From Alphaproteobacteria bacterium (GTDB lineage Bacteria; Pseudomonadota; Alphaproteobacteria; Micavibrionales; UBA2020), in NCBI GenBank assembly GCA_025934695.1, contig JAICWS010000002.1, positions 834,230 to 898,229 of the forward strand: DNA of 64,000 bases, given 5' to 3'. The notes beneath the pieces are model-generated. The model saw only the letters and a program-made list of their open reading frames with translations, was not told where the DNA came from and did no database searches. This document shows, piece by piece, positions 54,855 through 62,633 of the stretch. Numbering within the stretch: the first letter of the stretch is position 1; each line of letters begins with the position of its first letter. The translations under genes and the position numbers were made by a program.

Positions 54855-54883
54855 TTTATATCATATATGAATTATGTAAACAA
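54855..54883 (-). promoter_or_regulatory. Promoter of cysQ, probably leaderless
   Basis: On the minus strand TTGTTT and TATAAA are 17 bases apart. A start 7 bases past the -10 falls near 54848, two bases before the ATG at 54846. Confidence 0.65.
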
Positions 54884-54941
54884 GGGCAATTTACAATAAT
54901 TTTCAAAACCGCGAAAAGATTCAACTCGTTAAGGTCGTGTA

Positions 54942-54970
54942 TTGACGGGACTCCTGAGGAATCTTATCCT
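54942..54970 (+). promoter_or_regulatory. Promoter of the zapA operon
   Basis: TTGACG and TATCCT are 17 bases apart, with a predicted start about 53 bases before the ATG at 55030. Confidence 0.6.
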
Positions 54971-55029
54971 GTTCTCATAACCAAAAACATCATCGTCGCC
55001 ACGACATCGAAGCATCAGGGATTTTTCCT

Positions 55030-55242
55030 ATGAAATCTGTACTTAAACCGGCGCTCGAGAATCTGGATAAGGCTTTGGGGCGCCTCGAATCGGCTGTGGA
55101 GAAAAGCCTCTCGCACACCAAACGGGTGAAACAAGAGCCGCAACTCGAGCTGCAGCGCAACGAGCGGGACGTCAACCGCAAGATCGCCGCCAAGCTCGAC
55201 CAGACCATCAACCGCCTTGAAATGCTGCTCAGCGAGGAATAA
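55030..55242 (+). CDS. Small coiled-coil protein upstream of zapA
   Basis: A 70-residue, highly charged helical protein (LENLDKALGRLESAVEKSL and RKIAAKLDQTINRLEMLLSE). It looks like a short coiled coil of the kind found next to zapA in alphaproteobacteria (DUF4164-like). It ends 3 bases before zapA, so the two are co-translated. A role at the division ring is suggested by position only. Confidence 0.75.
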   Translation: MKSVLKPALENLDKALGRLESAVEKSLSHTKRVKQEPQLELQRNERDVNRKIAAKLDQTINRLEMLLSEE

Positions 55243-55245
55243 GCC

Positions 55246-55599
55246 ATGGCAGAAGTGACCATCACCCTCAACGGGCGCGCCTATGAAATCGCCTGTGATC
55301 CGGGGCAGGAAGGCAGGGTCGTCGACCTTGCCTCCTATATCGACCAGAGGCTGCAGGGCATCGCCCGTTCGGGCGGCGCCTATAACGATGCGCATCTCCT
55401 TGTCCTGACGGCGCTTGTGCTGGCAGACGAGCTCTATGAGGCGCGCGAGGACGAAGCCCGCACCCGCATGGCGGTTAAAACCGGCGCCGTGGCGCAGGCT
55501 TTACCCCAGAACAAGGAAGAGGAAGCTCTCCTCGTCCGGTTGCTGGGCGACCTCGCCAAACGCATCGATGGTATTGCCCAGCGCGTTCAGGCAGCCTAG
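55246..55599 (+). CDS. zapA: Cell-division protein ZapA
   Basis: A 117-residue homolog of ZapA, which cross-links FtsZ filaments. Family features: VTITLNGRAYEIACDPGQEG and VVDLASYIDQRL in the globular head, LLVLTALVLADELYEA in the helix, and a C-terminal amphipathic coiled coil. It precedes the 6S RNA gene, the conserved order also seen in E. coli. Confidence 0.93.
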   Translation: MAEVTITLNGRAYEIACDPGQEGRVVDLASYIDQRLQGIARSGGAYNDAHLLVLTALVLADELYEAREDEARTRMAVKTGAVAQALPQNKEEEALLVRLLGDLAKRIDGIAQRVQAA

Positions 55600-55609
55600 A
55601 TTAGGCTCC

Positions 55610-55771
55610 GGAAGGCGGCTGCGGCGGCTCGTGTAGGCAGCACTGTCCCAGAGGCCGATGAAAATCGCTAGGGAGCTGTCCCTGACCGGACCCTGGTCCG
55701 GTCATATGGCGCCCACCTGTAACCCAGGGCCTAGCGGATAACCCCGCCCACGGCGCAGGCGGCTGCCTTCC
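55610..55771 (+). ncRNA. ssrS: 6S RNA
   Basis: The non-coding gap between zapA and the 5-formyl-THF cyclo-ligase gene is the conserved 6S RNA locus. The terminal stem GGAAGGC (55610-55616) pairs with GCCTTCC (55765-55771). Inside lie complementary GC stems such as GACCGGACC/GGTCCGGTC and an interrupted middle consistent with the open bubble that mimics a promoter. 6S RNA binds sigma-70 RNA polymerase in stationary phase. The ends are estimated from the closing stem. Confidence 0.8.
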
Positions 55772-55817
55772 ACGCTATCTTCGCCATCCACGGCTAGAAA
55801 GAGACGCTATACCCATT

Positions 55818-56408
55818 TTGGCTTCGCCCGTTTTCAGCAAGCAATCTTTGCGCGACGCGGCCTTCCGCCGCCGCAATGCGATTGCGCCCGAAGAGCGGAT
55901 CAGGGCGGCGGAAGGTTTGCGCGACAACTTCATCAAATCCGTTTACCTGCCCACGGGCGCGTCCGTCGCCGGCTACATGCCGGTCAAGTCCGAGATTAAT
56001 GTATTGCCGCTGCTCGACGCGCTGATCGCCCGCGGCTACCCGGTCCTGATGCCGCGCATCATTCCCAACGACACGCAGATGGAATTCCGCCGCTGGGACC
56101 GCAACGTCCCCACCTTGCGCAATCTCTACGGCATCGAGGAGCCCGACCCGATGAAGTCGGAAGCCGGAATCCCCGATTTCTTCATCGTGCCGCTGCTCGC
56201 TTTCGACGCGTCCGGAAACCGCCTGGGGTATGGCGCGGGCTATTACGACCAGACGTTTTCGAAGCTGCGCGGCAAGGTCCCATTCACCGCCATCGGCGCG
56301 GCCTATGAATCGCAGCGTTACGAGCATGTGCCGCACGAAGGACACGACCACCGGCTCGACATGTGCGTCACCGAAGCCGCCACCTATACGTTCAGGAGCA
56401 ATACATGA
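55818..56408 (+). CDS. 5-formyltetrahydrofolate cyclo-ligase
   Basis: A 196-residue ATP-dependent enzyme making 5,10-methenyl-THF. The N-terminal SKQSLRDAAFRRRNAI and the C-terminal GNRLGYGAGYYDQTF ATP/phosphate block are diagnostic of the family. The only plausible start is a TTG at 55818 with a weak ribosome site, so translation may be limited. Position after 6S RNA is conserved, and processing of the 6S precursor may couple their expression. The next gene overlaps by 4 bases. Confidence 0.92.
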   Translation: MASPVFSKQSLRDAAFRRRNAIAPEERIRAAEGLRDNFIKSVYLPTGASVAGYMPVKSEINVLPLLDALIARGYPVLMPRIIPNDTQMEFRRWDRNVPTLRNLYGIEEPDPMKSEAGIPDFFIVPLLAFDASGNRLGYGAGYYDQTFSKLRGKVPFTAIGAAYESQRYEHVPHEGHDHRLDMCVTEAATYTFRSNT

Positions 56409-57220
56409 GAATTCTCTTTCTCGGCGACGTGGTGGGGCGCGGGGCGCGCGACGCGATCACCTCGCAGATGAAAAATTTCCGCGCCACATACGCGCTCGAC
56501 GCCGTCGTGGTGAACATCGAGAACGCGGCGCATGGTTTCGGCGTGACCGCGCAGATCTGCGATGATTTCTACAAGGCGGGCGTCGATTGCCTGACGACCG
56601 GCAACCACGTCTGGGACCAGCGCGAGATCATTCCCTACATCGACAAGGACCCGAAACTCCTGCGTCCCCTGAATTATCCGGAAGGCACGCCGGGCAAGGG
56701 CGCCTATGTCGTCGAAACCGCACGCAGCGAAAAACTGCTCGTCTGCAACGTCATGGCGCGGCTGTTCATGGAATCGCTCGACGATCCTTTCCAGGCGGTG
56801 GACAAGCTTTTAAAGAGCTACAATCTCGGCAAAACCGTCAATGCTATCCTCATCGACTTCCACGGCGAGGCCTCGTCGGAAAAGCAGGCGATGGGCATCT
56901 TCTGCGACGGGCGCGCGTCTTTTGTCGTCGGCACGCATACCCATGTGCCGACGGCCGACCAGCGCATCCTGCCCAAGGGCACCGGTTACATGACCGACGC
57001 CGGCATGTGCGGGGCGTATGACAGCGTCATCGGCATGGACAAGACGCTGGCCACCGCGCGCTTCGTGCGCCGCATGCCGGGCGAAAAGCTTTATCCCGCC
57101 GACGGACCGGTCACGCTCTGCGGCGTCATTTTCGACGTGGATTCCAAAACCGGTCTCTGTACGCGGGTCGAGCCATTTCGTTCGGGCGGCGCGGTGGCGC
57201 AGGCCCTGCCGGCATTTTGA
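56405..57220 (+). CDS. ymdB: YmdB-type metallophosphoesterase (TIGR00282)
   Basis: A 271-residue calcineurin-like phosphodiesterase. Metal ligands: LFLGDVVGRG at the N-terminus, NIENAAHGFG, TTGNHVWD, DFHGEASSEK and VGTHTHVPTADQRI. Characterised relatives hydrolyse cyclic nucleotides and affect RNA turnover and biofilm choices. The ATG at 56405 overlaps the previous stop (ATGA); an upstream in-frame start at 56363 lies inside that gene. Confidence 0.92.
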   Translation: MRILFLGDVVGRGARDAITSQMKNFRATYALDAVVVNIENAAHGFGVTAQICDDFYKAGVDCLTTGNHVWDQREIIPYIDKDPKLLRPLNYPEGTPGKGAYVVETARSEKLLVCNVMARLFMESLDDPFQAVDKLLKSYNLGKTVNAILIDFHGEASSEKQAMGIFCDGRASFVVGTHTHVPTADQRILPKGTGYMTDAGMCGAYDSVIGMDKTLATARFVRRMPGEKLYPADGPVTLCGVIFDVDSKTGLCTRVEPFRSGGAVAQALPAF

Positions 57221-57234
57221 GAAAAGGTCATTTC

Positions 57235-57741
57235 ATGACGGATGTCACAACCAAGCATAAAATCATCGCCGGCGGCCTGACCCTGTGCCTGCTGGCCGGG
57301 GGAGGCTTCATGCTCCAGCGTTGCGCCAATGGTGAGGAACTCAAAAGCGGCCTGCCGGTCGAAAAACTCACCGTGCAGGAAAAAGACGGCAAGGAAGTCA
57401 CCTTCAACGTCGAAATCGCCGCCAAGCCGGTCGACCTGCACGTCGGCCTGATGTTTCGCAAGGAAATGCCGAAAGACCACGGCATGCTGTTCGAATTCCC
57501 GGCCGCGGCCGAACAGAGCTTCTGGATGAAGGACACGCTGATCCCGCTCGATATGCTGTTCGTGGCCGCCGACGGGCGCATTGTCAATATCCACCGCAAC
57601 GCGCGGCCCGAAGATACGACGCCGATCCCCTCAATCGAGCCGGTGACCGGCGTCATCGAGCTCAACGGCGGCATGGCCGACGAGGCCGGCATCAAGATCG
57701 GTGACCTGGTCGTTCATCCGTTCTTCACGCCCGCAAAATAA
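57235..57741 (+). CDS. DUF192 family exported protein
   Basis: A protein of 168 residues with an N-terminal hydrophobic segment (IIAGGLTLCLLAGGGFMLQR) acting as signal or anchor, then the DUF192 core: HVGLMFRKEMPKDHGMLFEF, SFWMKDTLIPLDMLFV and RNARPEDTTPIPS. The function of the family is unknown. The ATG at 57235 has AAAGG 7 bases upstream; the TTG at 57217 is less likely. It ends 6 bases from the convergent sigma-54 regulator. Confidence 0.88.
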   Translation: MTDVTTKHKIIAGGLTLCLLAGGGFMLQRCANGEELKSGLPVEKLTVQEKDGKEVTFNVEIAAKPVDLHVGLMFRKEMPKDHGMLFEFPAAAEQSFWMKDTLIPLDMLFVAADGRIVNIHRNARPEDTTPIPSIEPVTGVIELNGGMADEAGIKIGDLVVHPFFTPAK

Positions 57742-57747
57742 GGCTGA

Positions 57748-59154
57748 TTACCTTTCTGCCTTTTGCCGCTGTTCTTCGAGCTTACGGTAAAAGGTGGATT
57801 TCGACATGCCCAGCGCATTTGCCGCGCGGGTGATGTTGTTGTTCGTGTGAACGAGACTGAAGGCGATGGCTTCGCGCTCGATCTCGGCCAGGGATTTAAG
57901 CTCGCCCTTGTCGTCGGTCAAGCGCAGGATCCCCGCCTGCGCCGACATCGCATTGTCCTGTAACGTCGCGGCGGAAAGGCGCGAAACCTGGAAATCCGCG
58001 GGCTCCAGCATTTTTCCTTCCGACAGCAGCATCGCGCGCTGGATCGTATTCTCAAGTTCGCGGATATTGCCCGGCCAGTCGGCCGCGCTTAAGGCATCGA
58101 GCGCCTCGGGAGAGACGGCTTTCAGCGGCCGCGAATCCGCGGCGGCGCAGCGTTCGATGAAATGCTGGACGAGGGCGGGAATGTCGCGTCGACGGTCCCG
58201 CAAGGACGGCATGCGGATCTGCAGAACGTTCAGGCGGAAGTAAAGGTCGCCGCGAAAGCGCCCGGCGGCGACTTCGGCTTCCAGATTGCGGTTGGTCGCG
58301 GAAATGATGCGCGCGTCGATATGCACGGGCTTCGCGGCGCCGACCGGCACGACTTCCTTCTGCTGCAGCGCCCGCAAAAGCTTGACCTGCGCGTCGAGCG
58401 GAAGCTCGCCGATCTCGTCGAGAAAGATCGTGCCGCCTTCCGCCTCACGGAAGCGGCCCACGGCTCTCGCGATGGCCCCGGTGAAGGCGCCCTTTTCATG
58501 ACCGAACAGCGTGCTTTCGACCAGGTTTTCCGGTATCGCGCCGCAGTTGACGGCGATGAAGGGCTTTCCGGTGCGCCCGCTCTGGCCGTGGATCGCGCGC
58601 GCCAGCACTTCCTTGCCGACGCCGGTTTCGCCGGTGATCAGGACCGGTATGTCCGACTGCGCTGCCTTGCGGGCCACCTTCACGACGTCGGACAGGCCGC
58701 TGTCGCAACCGATGAGATTGGCGAAGGAATAGGCGCCGTCCTCGTGTTTCTTCAGGCGCGTGACCTCTTTTTCCAGCGCGCTGACGCGCAGAGCGTTGGC
58801 GATCGATACCTTCAGCCGCTCGGGCTCCGGCGGCTTGTTGAGGAAATCATGCGCGCCCTGCTTCATCGCCTGCACAACGTGCCCGGTGTCGTGGCTGCTG
58901 GTCAGCATCAGCACGGGCAGGCGCGGATATTTGCGGCGCATCACCTCGAGCGCCTCGAGGCCCCCCATGACGGGCATGTTGACATCCATGATAACGAGGC
59001 GGATTTCTTCCGGCGCGCATTCCTCGAGGATCGAGAGCGCAACGCGCCCATCGGACGCCTGCACCGCTTCGAGCCCGGGCTGCTTTTCAATGAGCTTCGC
59101 GATCATCTGCCGCTGGAGCGGATCGTCCTCGGCCAGGAGGATTTTGGTCTTCAT
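57748..59154 (-). CDS. NtrC-family sigma-54 response regulator
   Basis: A 468-residue regulator. Receiver with EDD (9-11), phospho-acceptor Asp in VIMDVNMP and Lys in FLNKPPEP; AAA+ core with GETGVGKE, GAFTGA and GGTIFLDEIG; Fis-type helix-turn-helix at the C-terminus (NNITRAANALGMSKSTFYRK). Unlike FlbD the receiver is complete. It is divergent from a small module carrying two sigma-54-like promoters (59317 and 60240), its likely targets. A 17-base perfect palindrome sits 15 bases before its start and may be an autoregulatory operator. Confidence 0.93.
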   Translation of the reverse strand: MKTKILLAEDDPLQRQMIAKLIEKQPGLEAVQASDGRVALSILEECAPEEIRLVIMDVNMPVMGGLEALEVMRRKYPRLPVLMLTSSHDTGHVVQAMKQGAHDFLNKPPEPERLKVSIANALRVSALEKEVTRLKKHEDGAYSFANLIGCDSGLSDVVKVARKAAQSDIPVLITGETGVGKEVLARAIHGQSGRTGKPFIAVNCGAIPENLVESTLFGHEKGAFTGAIARAVGRFREAEGGTIFLDEIGELPLDAQVKLLRALQQKEVVPVGAAKPVHIDARIISATNRNLEAEVAAGRFRGDLYFRLNVLQIRMPSLRDRRRDIPALVQHFIERCAAADSRPLKAVSPEALDALSAADWPGNIRELENTIQRAMLLSEGKMLEPADFQVSRLSAATLQDNAMSAQAGILRLTDDKGELKSLAEIEREAIAFSLVHTNNNITRAANALGMSKSTFYRKLEEQRQKAER

Positions 59155-59168
59155 TTTTTTATTGCCTC

Positions 59169-59185
59169 TTACGGTTGTACCGTAA
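59169..59185. promoter_or_regulatory. Palindromic operator before the NtrC-like gene
   Basis: TTACGGT-TGT-ACCGTAA is a perfect 7-3-7 inverted repeat, a typical dimer-binding size, directly upstream of the regulator start. Confidence 0.5.
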
Positions 59186-59215
59186 ATCCAATTCTAGCCG
59201 CACTTCCTTAAGAAA

Positions 59216-59253
59216 GCGTCTTAAAATGAAAGCGGGTCTTTAAAAAGACTCCC
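59216..59253. promoter_or_regulatory. Candidate activator sites upstream of the 59317 promoter
   Basis: GCGTCTTAAAATGAAAGCG is followed by GTCTTT-AA-AAAGAC. The core AAAATGAAA is repeated in the palindrome at 60171-60185. The distance of 65-100 bases from the -24 element is normal for NtrC-type enhancers. Confidence 0.4.
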
Positions 59254-59316
59254 AATTTGAGACGGAAGGAGCGACGGCGATCGGGGCCAAATCCCTGATA
59301 AACCTTGGGTTGCCGG

Positions 59317-59332
59317 TGGCACGCGTCTTGAA
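59317..59332 (+). promoter_or_regulatory. Sigma-54-like promoter of the 59551 gene
   Basis: TGGCACGCGTCTTGAA has the -24 TGGCACG and a -12 reading TTGA instead of TTGC at the correct spacing. The leader to 59551 is about 210 bases and includes a GGCAATC/GATTGCC hairpin at about 59480-59507. Confidence 0.6.
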
Positions 59333-59550
59333 ATGTATCTGTCATAAGAAATAAAAACTCCGATTTTGCGTAAACAGCAAGCCGCAAGGGACAGCTACAT
59401 ACAAGAGTAATCACTTGGCGGTATGGCGGGATTAACAGGATACGAGACAGAAACAATCAGCAACACCAATAACATGCGATGGCAATCCTGATGAAAACGG
59501 AGATTGCCAGACTGGCAGCCGCATGTCCGTCCAACGAAAGGGCATTTCAC

Positions 59551-59838
59551 ATGAAAAGAGGCATCTCGAATTTCAAAACTGTCCTGATCGCCCTCTCGTT
59601 GGTGGCCGTTTCGGGCGCCGCTTTCGCTGAAAATATTTCCATCGATGCAGGCCGTTACGACCTGTCCCGCGCGCATAATGAGCGCATGATCATCTTCTTC
59701 GGCCAGGATGTTTCCTTCAAGCGCTATGCGGTGGTCGACATGCTGCACCAGTACTTCACCGTCGCCGCCGATGTGCGGGGCGGCGTGCGCCACACCATTC
59801 GCGACACTGGAGGCGAAAAGACGCTTGTCATTGAATAA
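59551..59838 (+). CDS. Small exported protein of the sigma-54 module
   Basis: A 95-residue protein with a clear signal peptide (FKTVLIALSLVAVSGAAFA, cleavage after AFA near residue 26) and a 70-residue mature part (DAGRYDLSRAHNERMIIFFG) that I do not recognise. Upstream in-frame ATGs at 59479 and 59491 would hide the signal; AAAGGG lies 9 bases before 59551. It is the first gene after the sigma-54-like promoter and precedes the pseudo-HPt gene by 27 bases. Confidence 0.75.
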   Translation: MKRGISNFKTVLIALSLVAVSGAAFAENISIDAGRYDLSRAHNERMIIFFGQDVSFKRYAVVDMLHQYFTVAADVRGGVRHTIRDTGGEKTLVIE

Positions 59839-59865
59839 GCTCGCTGGAACCTGGGGAGGAATACC

Positions 59866-60138
59866 ATGGAACAATATAGGGCCCTGGTGCAGCCCTTCGT
59901 CCGCCTCTGCGCCGAATGCCTGGCAACGCTAAAGGAGCATGTTGACGGCCGGCGCAGCATTGCCGACTGGCAAAAGGCCGCCCGGACACTGAAAGAAGCA
60001 GCGAACACACACGGCGCGCACCGCCTGGCTGTCATCTGCCAATCCGCGATTGAGCGTGCCGCCGCCGGCGCGGAGGAAAAGCGCGTCATCCTGGGCCAGG
60101 TGGAAGATTACTTCTTTGAAATACAGGCGCTTTTCTAA
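59866..60138 (+). CDS. Pseudo-HPt protein
   Basis: A 90-residue four-helix-type protein. The helix AARTLKEAANTHGAHRLAVI (38-57) aligns with the HPt signature (A-H-x-LKG-A-x-N-x-GA-x-x-LA), but the phospho-accepting His is Arg40 and the following Gly is Glu, so it should not carry phosphate at the usual place. A decoy or scaffold binding the neighbouring receivers is a reasonable inference. GGGAGG lies upstream. Confidence 0.65.
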   Translation: MEQYRALVQPFVRLCAECLATLKEHVDGRRSIADWQKAARTLKEAANTHGAHRLAVICQSAIERAAAGAEEKRVILGQVEDYFFEIQALF

Positions 60139-60170
60139 CCATCTCAAAACAAGAACCTGACATGGCAGGC

Positions 60171-60185
60171 GTTTCAAAATGAAAC
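60171..60185. promoter_or_regulatory. Palindromic activator site upstream of the 60240 promoter
   Basis: GTTTCA-AAA-TGAAAC is a perfect 6-3-6 inverted repeat about 55 bases before the -24 element and shares AAAATGAAA with the 59216 site. Confidence 0.45.
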
Positions 60186-60239
60186 ACCTGGGAGAAGACC
60201 ACCTATGGGACAAGTCCTTGGAATAATGGAATCTTTATC

Positions 60240-60255
60240 TGGTACGCTTTTTGAA
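60240..60255 (+). promoter_or_regulatory. Sigma-54-like promoter of the receiver genes
   Basis: TGGTACGCTTTTTGAA keeps the -24 GG, 10-base spacing and the same TTGAA -12 variant as the promoter at 59317, followed in both by AT. Confidence 0.55.
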
Positions 60256-60297
60256 ATACATAAAGCATCAGCAAGTTTTTAGGGACGGGAGAATAAA

Positions 60298-60684
60298 ATG
60301 CCGGCGGCAAACATGAAGAACCTGAGAATCCTGGTCATCGAAGACGACACGCTGACACGCCTGTCGTTATGCAGCCTCCTGAGGAAGATGGATTACGAGA
60401 CGATCGAAGCCTGCAACGGCCACATGGGCCTGCGCCAGTTCCGCCGCGAGCGCCCAGACGTCGTCATTACCGACATTCTCATGCCGGACCGCGGCGGTCT
60501 TGCAACCATCGCGGAGATCCGGGCGATCGACCCGAATGCGCGCATCATCGCCATGTCGGGCGGCAACGCCGGTAATCCAGTCGATGTCCTGCAGCTGGCC
60601 GAGGATATGGGCGCGGTACGCACGCTGAAAAAACCTTTTTATCCCGCAGACGTCGGCGCGCTGATGGCCGGGCTGAAAGCCTAA
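60298..60684 (+). CDS. Single-domain response regulator A
   Basis: A 128-residue receiver with EDD (15-17), phospho-acceptor Asp59 in VITDILMPD and Lys in LKKPFYP, all intact, with no output domain. GGACGGGAG precedes the start. It is 22 bases before a close paralog. Confidence 0.9.
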   Translation: MPAANMKNLRILVIEDDTLTRLSLCSLLRKMDYETIEACNGHMGLRQFRRERPDVVITDILMPDRGGLATIAEIRAIDPNARIIAMSGGNAGNPVDVLQLAEDMGAVRTLKKPFYPADVGALMAGLKA

Positions 60685-60706
60685 CTGTTAACAGGGGAGA
60701 AGTCAT

Positions 60707-61099
60707 ATGCAAGAACAGGAAAACCAGGGTCTCAAGGTTCTCGTCATCGACGACGATCCGTTCATCCGCATCGCTCTCTGCGGCATCCTGCGCCGCATGA
60801 ACTGCCGGACCTGCGTGGCGGACGAAGGCGTGAAGGGCGTCGCGATGTTCAGGGCCGAGCGCCCGGACGTCGTCATCACCGACCTGCTGATGCCGTACAA
60901 AGAGGGCTTCGAAACCATCGCCGAAATCCGCGCCATCGACCCGGAAGTGCGCATCATCGCGATGTCGGGCGGCGGCGCCATGAAGAACATGGAGTTCCTG
61001 GGCATGGCGAAGAAACTGGGCGCGGACCGCACCATGGCCAAGCCTTTCGGCGCGAACCATGTCCGCGCGGCGCTGACCGGCGCGCCGGGAGCGCAGTGA
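60707..61099 (+). CDS. Single-domain response regulator B
   Basis: A 130-residue receiver paralogous to regulator A (ERPDVVITDLLMP, Asp59; IRAIDPEVRIIAMSGGGA; MAKPFG). The two share the IAEIRAIDP block and differ mainly at the ends, which indicates tandem duplication. Its stop overlaps a GTG start of the next gene. Confidence 0.9.
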   Translation: MQEQENQGLKVLVIDDDPFIRIALCGILRRMNCRTCVADEGVKGVAMFRAERPDVVITDLLMPYKEGFETIAEIRAIDPEVRIIAMSGGGAMKNMEFLGMAKKLGADRTMAKPFGANHVRAALTGAPGAQ

Positions 61100-62400
61100 G
61101 AATGCCTGCCACGCCGCAAAAAAAACCTGACGGGCTGATAGACACTCTCAGGAAGATATTGTTCCCCCATCACGCCGTCGCGGGATCGAGCCGCGCCCCG
61201 CAGCCGCGTGAGCCTTCGGCGGCCGACCGCCAGCGAGAGGTCGAGGCGCTACTGGCGCAGCTGTTCGCCAAAAAGTCGCTCGTGACATCCGGACGGCTGC
61301 AGATGCTGGGTTTCGACAAGGTGCGCGAGCGCCTCGGCCAGGCTTGGCCGATGATGCAGGCGGCGGTGTACAAGATCACCGACGATACGATCCGCGCGCT
61401 CAAGGCGCCCGAAGATATTTTCCTGCGCTACCACGACGACTATGTGCTGATTTTCCCGCTGGCGGCGCCCGCCGAGGCGCTTGCGCGCGCTGCGCGCATC
61501 GCCGAGGAAATCGGCGAGCGCCTGGAAAAAATCGGCGAGGAGGCGCTCCGCCTCATCAAGGTCGAAGCCCACATTTGCGCCGCCGAAACGGCGCGCTTGG
61601 CGGGCCAGAGCCTGCATGACATTCTGGCCGCGCTTTACGGCATCGTGGAAGCCGACGCGTCAAGAAAAGGCGCGGCCCGCCACGCCGCGGAAGCAAGCGC
61701 CGAAACGGCGCCAGCGTGGGTTCCGGCCTGCGTCTATTTCCCCTTGTGGAGCATTCGCAAGAAGGCCTTGTCCGCCTATCTCTGCGAGCCCGAAGGCAAA
61801 TCCGCGGGCCCACTCGACCGCGACTTCGACCTGCTGCGCGCTGCGAAGGCGGAACTGCCAAAAATGCAGCAGCGGGGCGACGAGCGCATGCTGGTCGTCC
61901 CGGTGCGGCACGGCACGCTTTACAACGTGGATTCCAGCCAGAAATACCAGTCGCTTTACCGCGACATTCCCATGCCGCATCGCCGGCAACTCGTTTTCCT
62001 CGTCACCGGCTATATTGAAGGGTTGCCGGAGAAAGACGCTTTCTGGTTCCTGCCGGCGCTCAAAGCCGCCGGCCAGCATGTCTTCGTCGAGATGCCCCTG
62101 CGCACCAAGGCGAATTTCGCGGCGCTGAAGCAGCTGGGCATCGACGGGCTCGGCGTGACCGCCGACGCCGGGATCGACGAGGCGGTCGTGCTGGGCTACC
62201 TGCAGAATATCGCGGGTCTCGCGCACCAGGCCGGCCTTGCGCAGACCTTTGTCCTGAACATCCCAACGCTCAGTCTCGCGACCTCGGCCAGCTGCATGGG
62301 CTTTTCCTGGATGGGCGGCCCCGCGATCCACGGTCTCGTGCAAGGCCCCGACAAAAGCCATCAATTCCGCTATGCGGAGCTGTTTGCCGGAATAAAGTAA
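61096..62400 (+). CDS. Degenerate GGDEF/EAL-like protein
   Basis: A 434-residue protein. Residues about 85-155 match a GGDEF fold (IFLRYHDDYVLIFPLAAPAE followed by a long helix) with YHDDY where GGDEF should be, so cyclase activity is unlikely. The C-terminal part (FAALKQLGIDGLGVTADAGI and SCMGFSWMGGPAIHGL) is reminiscent of an EAL barrel without the EAL motif. It could still bind c-di-GMP or receivers. The start may be the GTG at 61096, overlapping the receiver stop, or the ATG at 61102. The fold assignment is tentative. Confidence 0.6.
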   Translation: MRMPATPQKKPDGLIDTLRKILFPHHAVAGSSRAPQPREPSAADRQREVEALLAQLFAKKSLVTSGRLQMLGFDKVRERLGQAWPMMQAAVYKITDDTIRALKAPEDIFLRYHDDYVLIFPLAAPAEALARAARIAEEIGERLEKIGEEALRLIKVEAHICAAETARLAGQSLHDILAALYGIVEADASRKGAARHAAEASAETAPAWVPACVYFPLWSIRKKALSAYLCEPEGKSAGPLDRDFDLLRAAKAELPKMQQRGDERMLVVPVRHGTLYNVDSSQKYQSLYRDIPMPHRRQLVFLVTGYIEGLPEKDAFWFLPALKAAGQHVFVEMPLRTKANFAALKQLGIDGLGVTADAGIDEAVVLGYLQNIAGLAHQAGLAQTFVLNIPTLSLATSASCMGFSWMGGPAIHGLVQGPDKSHQFRYAELFAGIK

Positions 62401-62430
62401 AGAGCTGAAAAAGCGAGGAATTCCCGGCGT

Positions 62431-62453
62431 CCCGCGCCTAAAACAGGCGCGGG
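62431..62453 (+). terminator. Hairpin after the signalling module
   Basis: CCCGCGCCT-AAAAC-AGGCGCGGG is a perfect 9-bp stem 30 bases after the stop, but no T-run follows, so termination is uncertain. Confidence 0.45.
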
Positions 62454-62507
62454 GCTGAATCTTAGGTCTTGCCTTCTTCGCCGAAAAACCCTTATAAATC
62501 AAGTGTT

Positions 62508-62584
62508 CGGAGTGTAGCGCAGTCCGGTAGCGCGCCTGTTTTGGGAGCAGGATGTCGGGGGTTCGAATCCCTCCACTCCGACCA
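62508..62584 (+). tRNA. tRNA-Pro (anticodon UGG)
   Basis: A 77-base cloverleaf with a CGGAGTG/CACTCCG acceptor stem, GCGC D-stem, anticodon loop TTTGGGA giving TGG, T-loop GGTTCGAATCC and an encoded CCA end. Confidence 0.95.
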
Positions 62585-62633
62585 ACCTACGCCAAGGCTT
62601 CGGTTGGCAGACCACCCTTCGTCGGAGACAAAA

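Noticed and set aside
62469-62633. N-terminal extension of the NDUFS4-like protein
   Set aside because: This stretch contains tRNA-Pro; the GTG at 62634 has a ribosome site and gives the family length.
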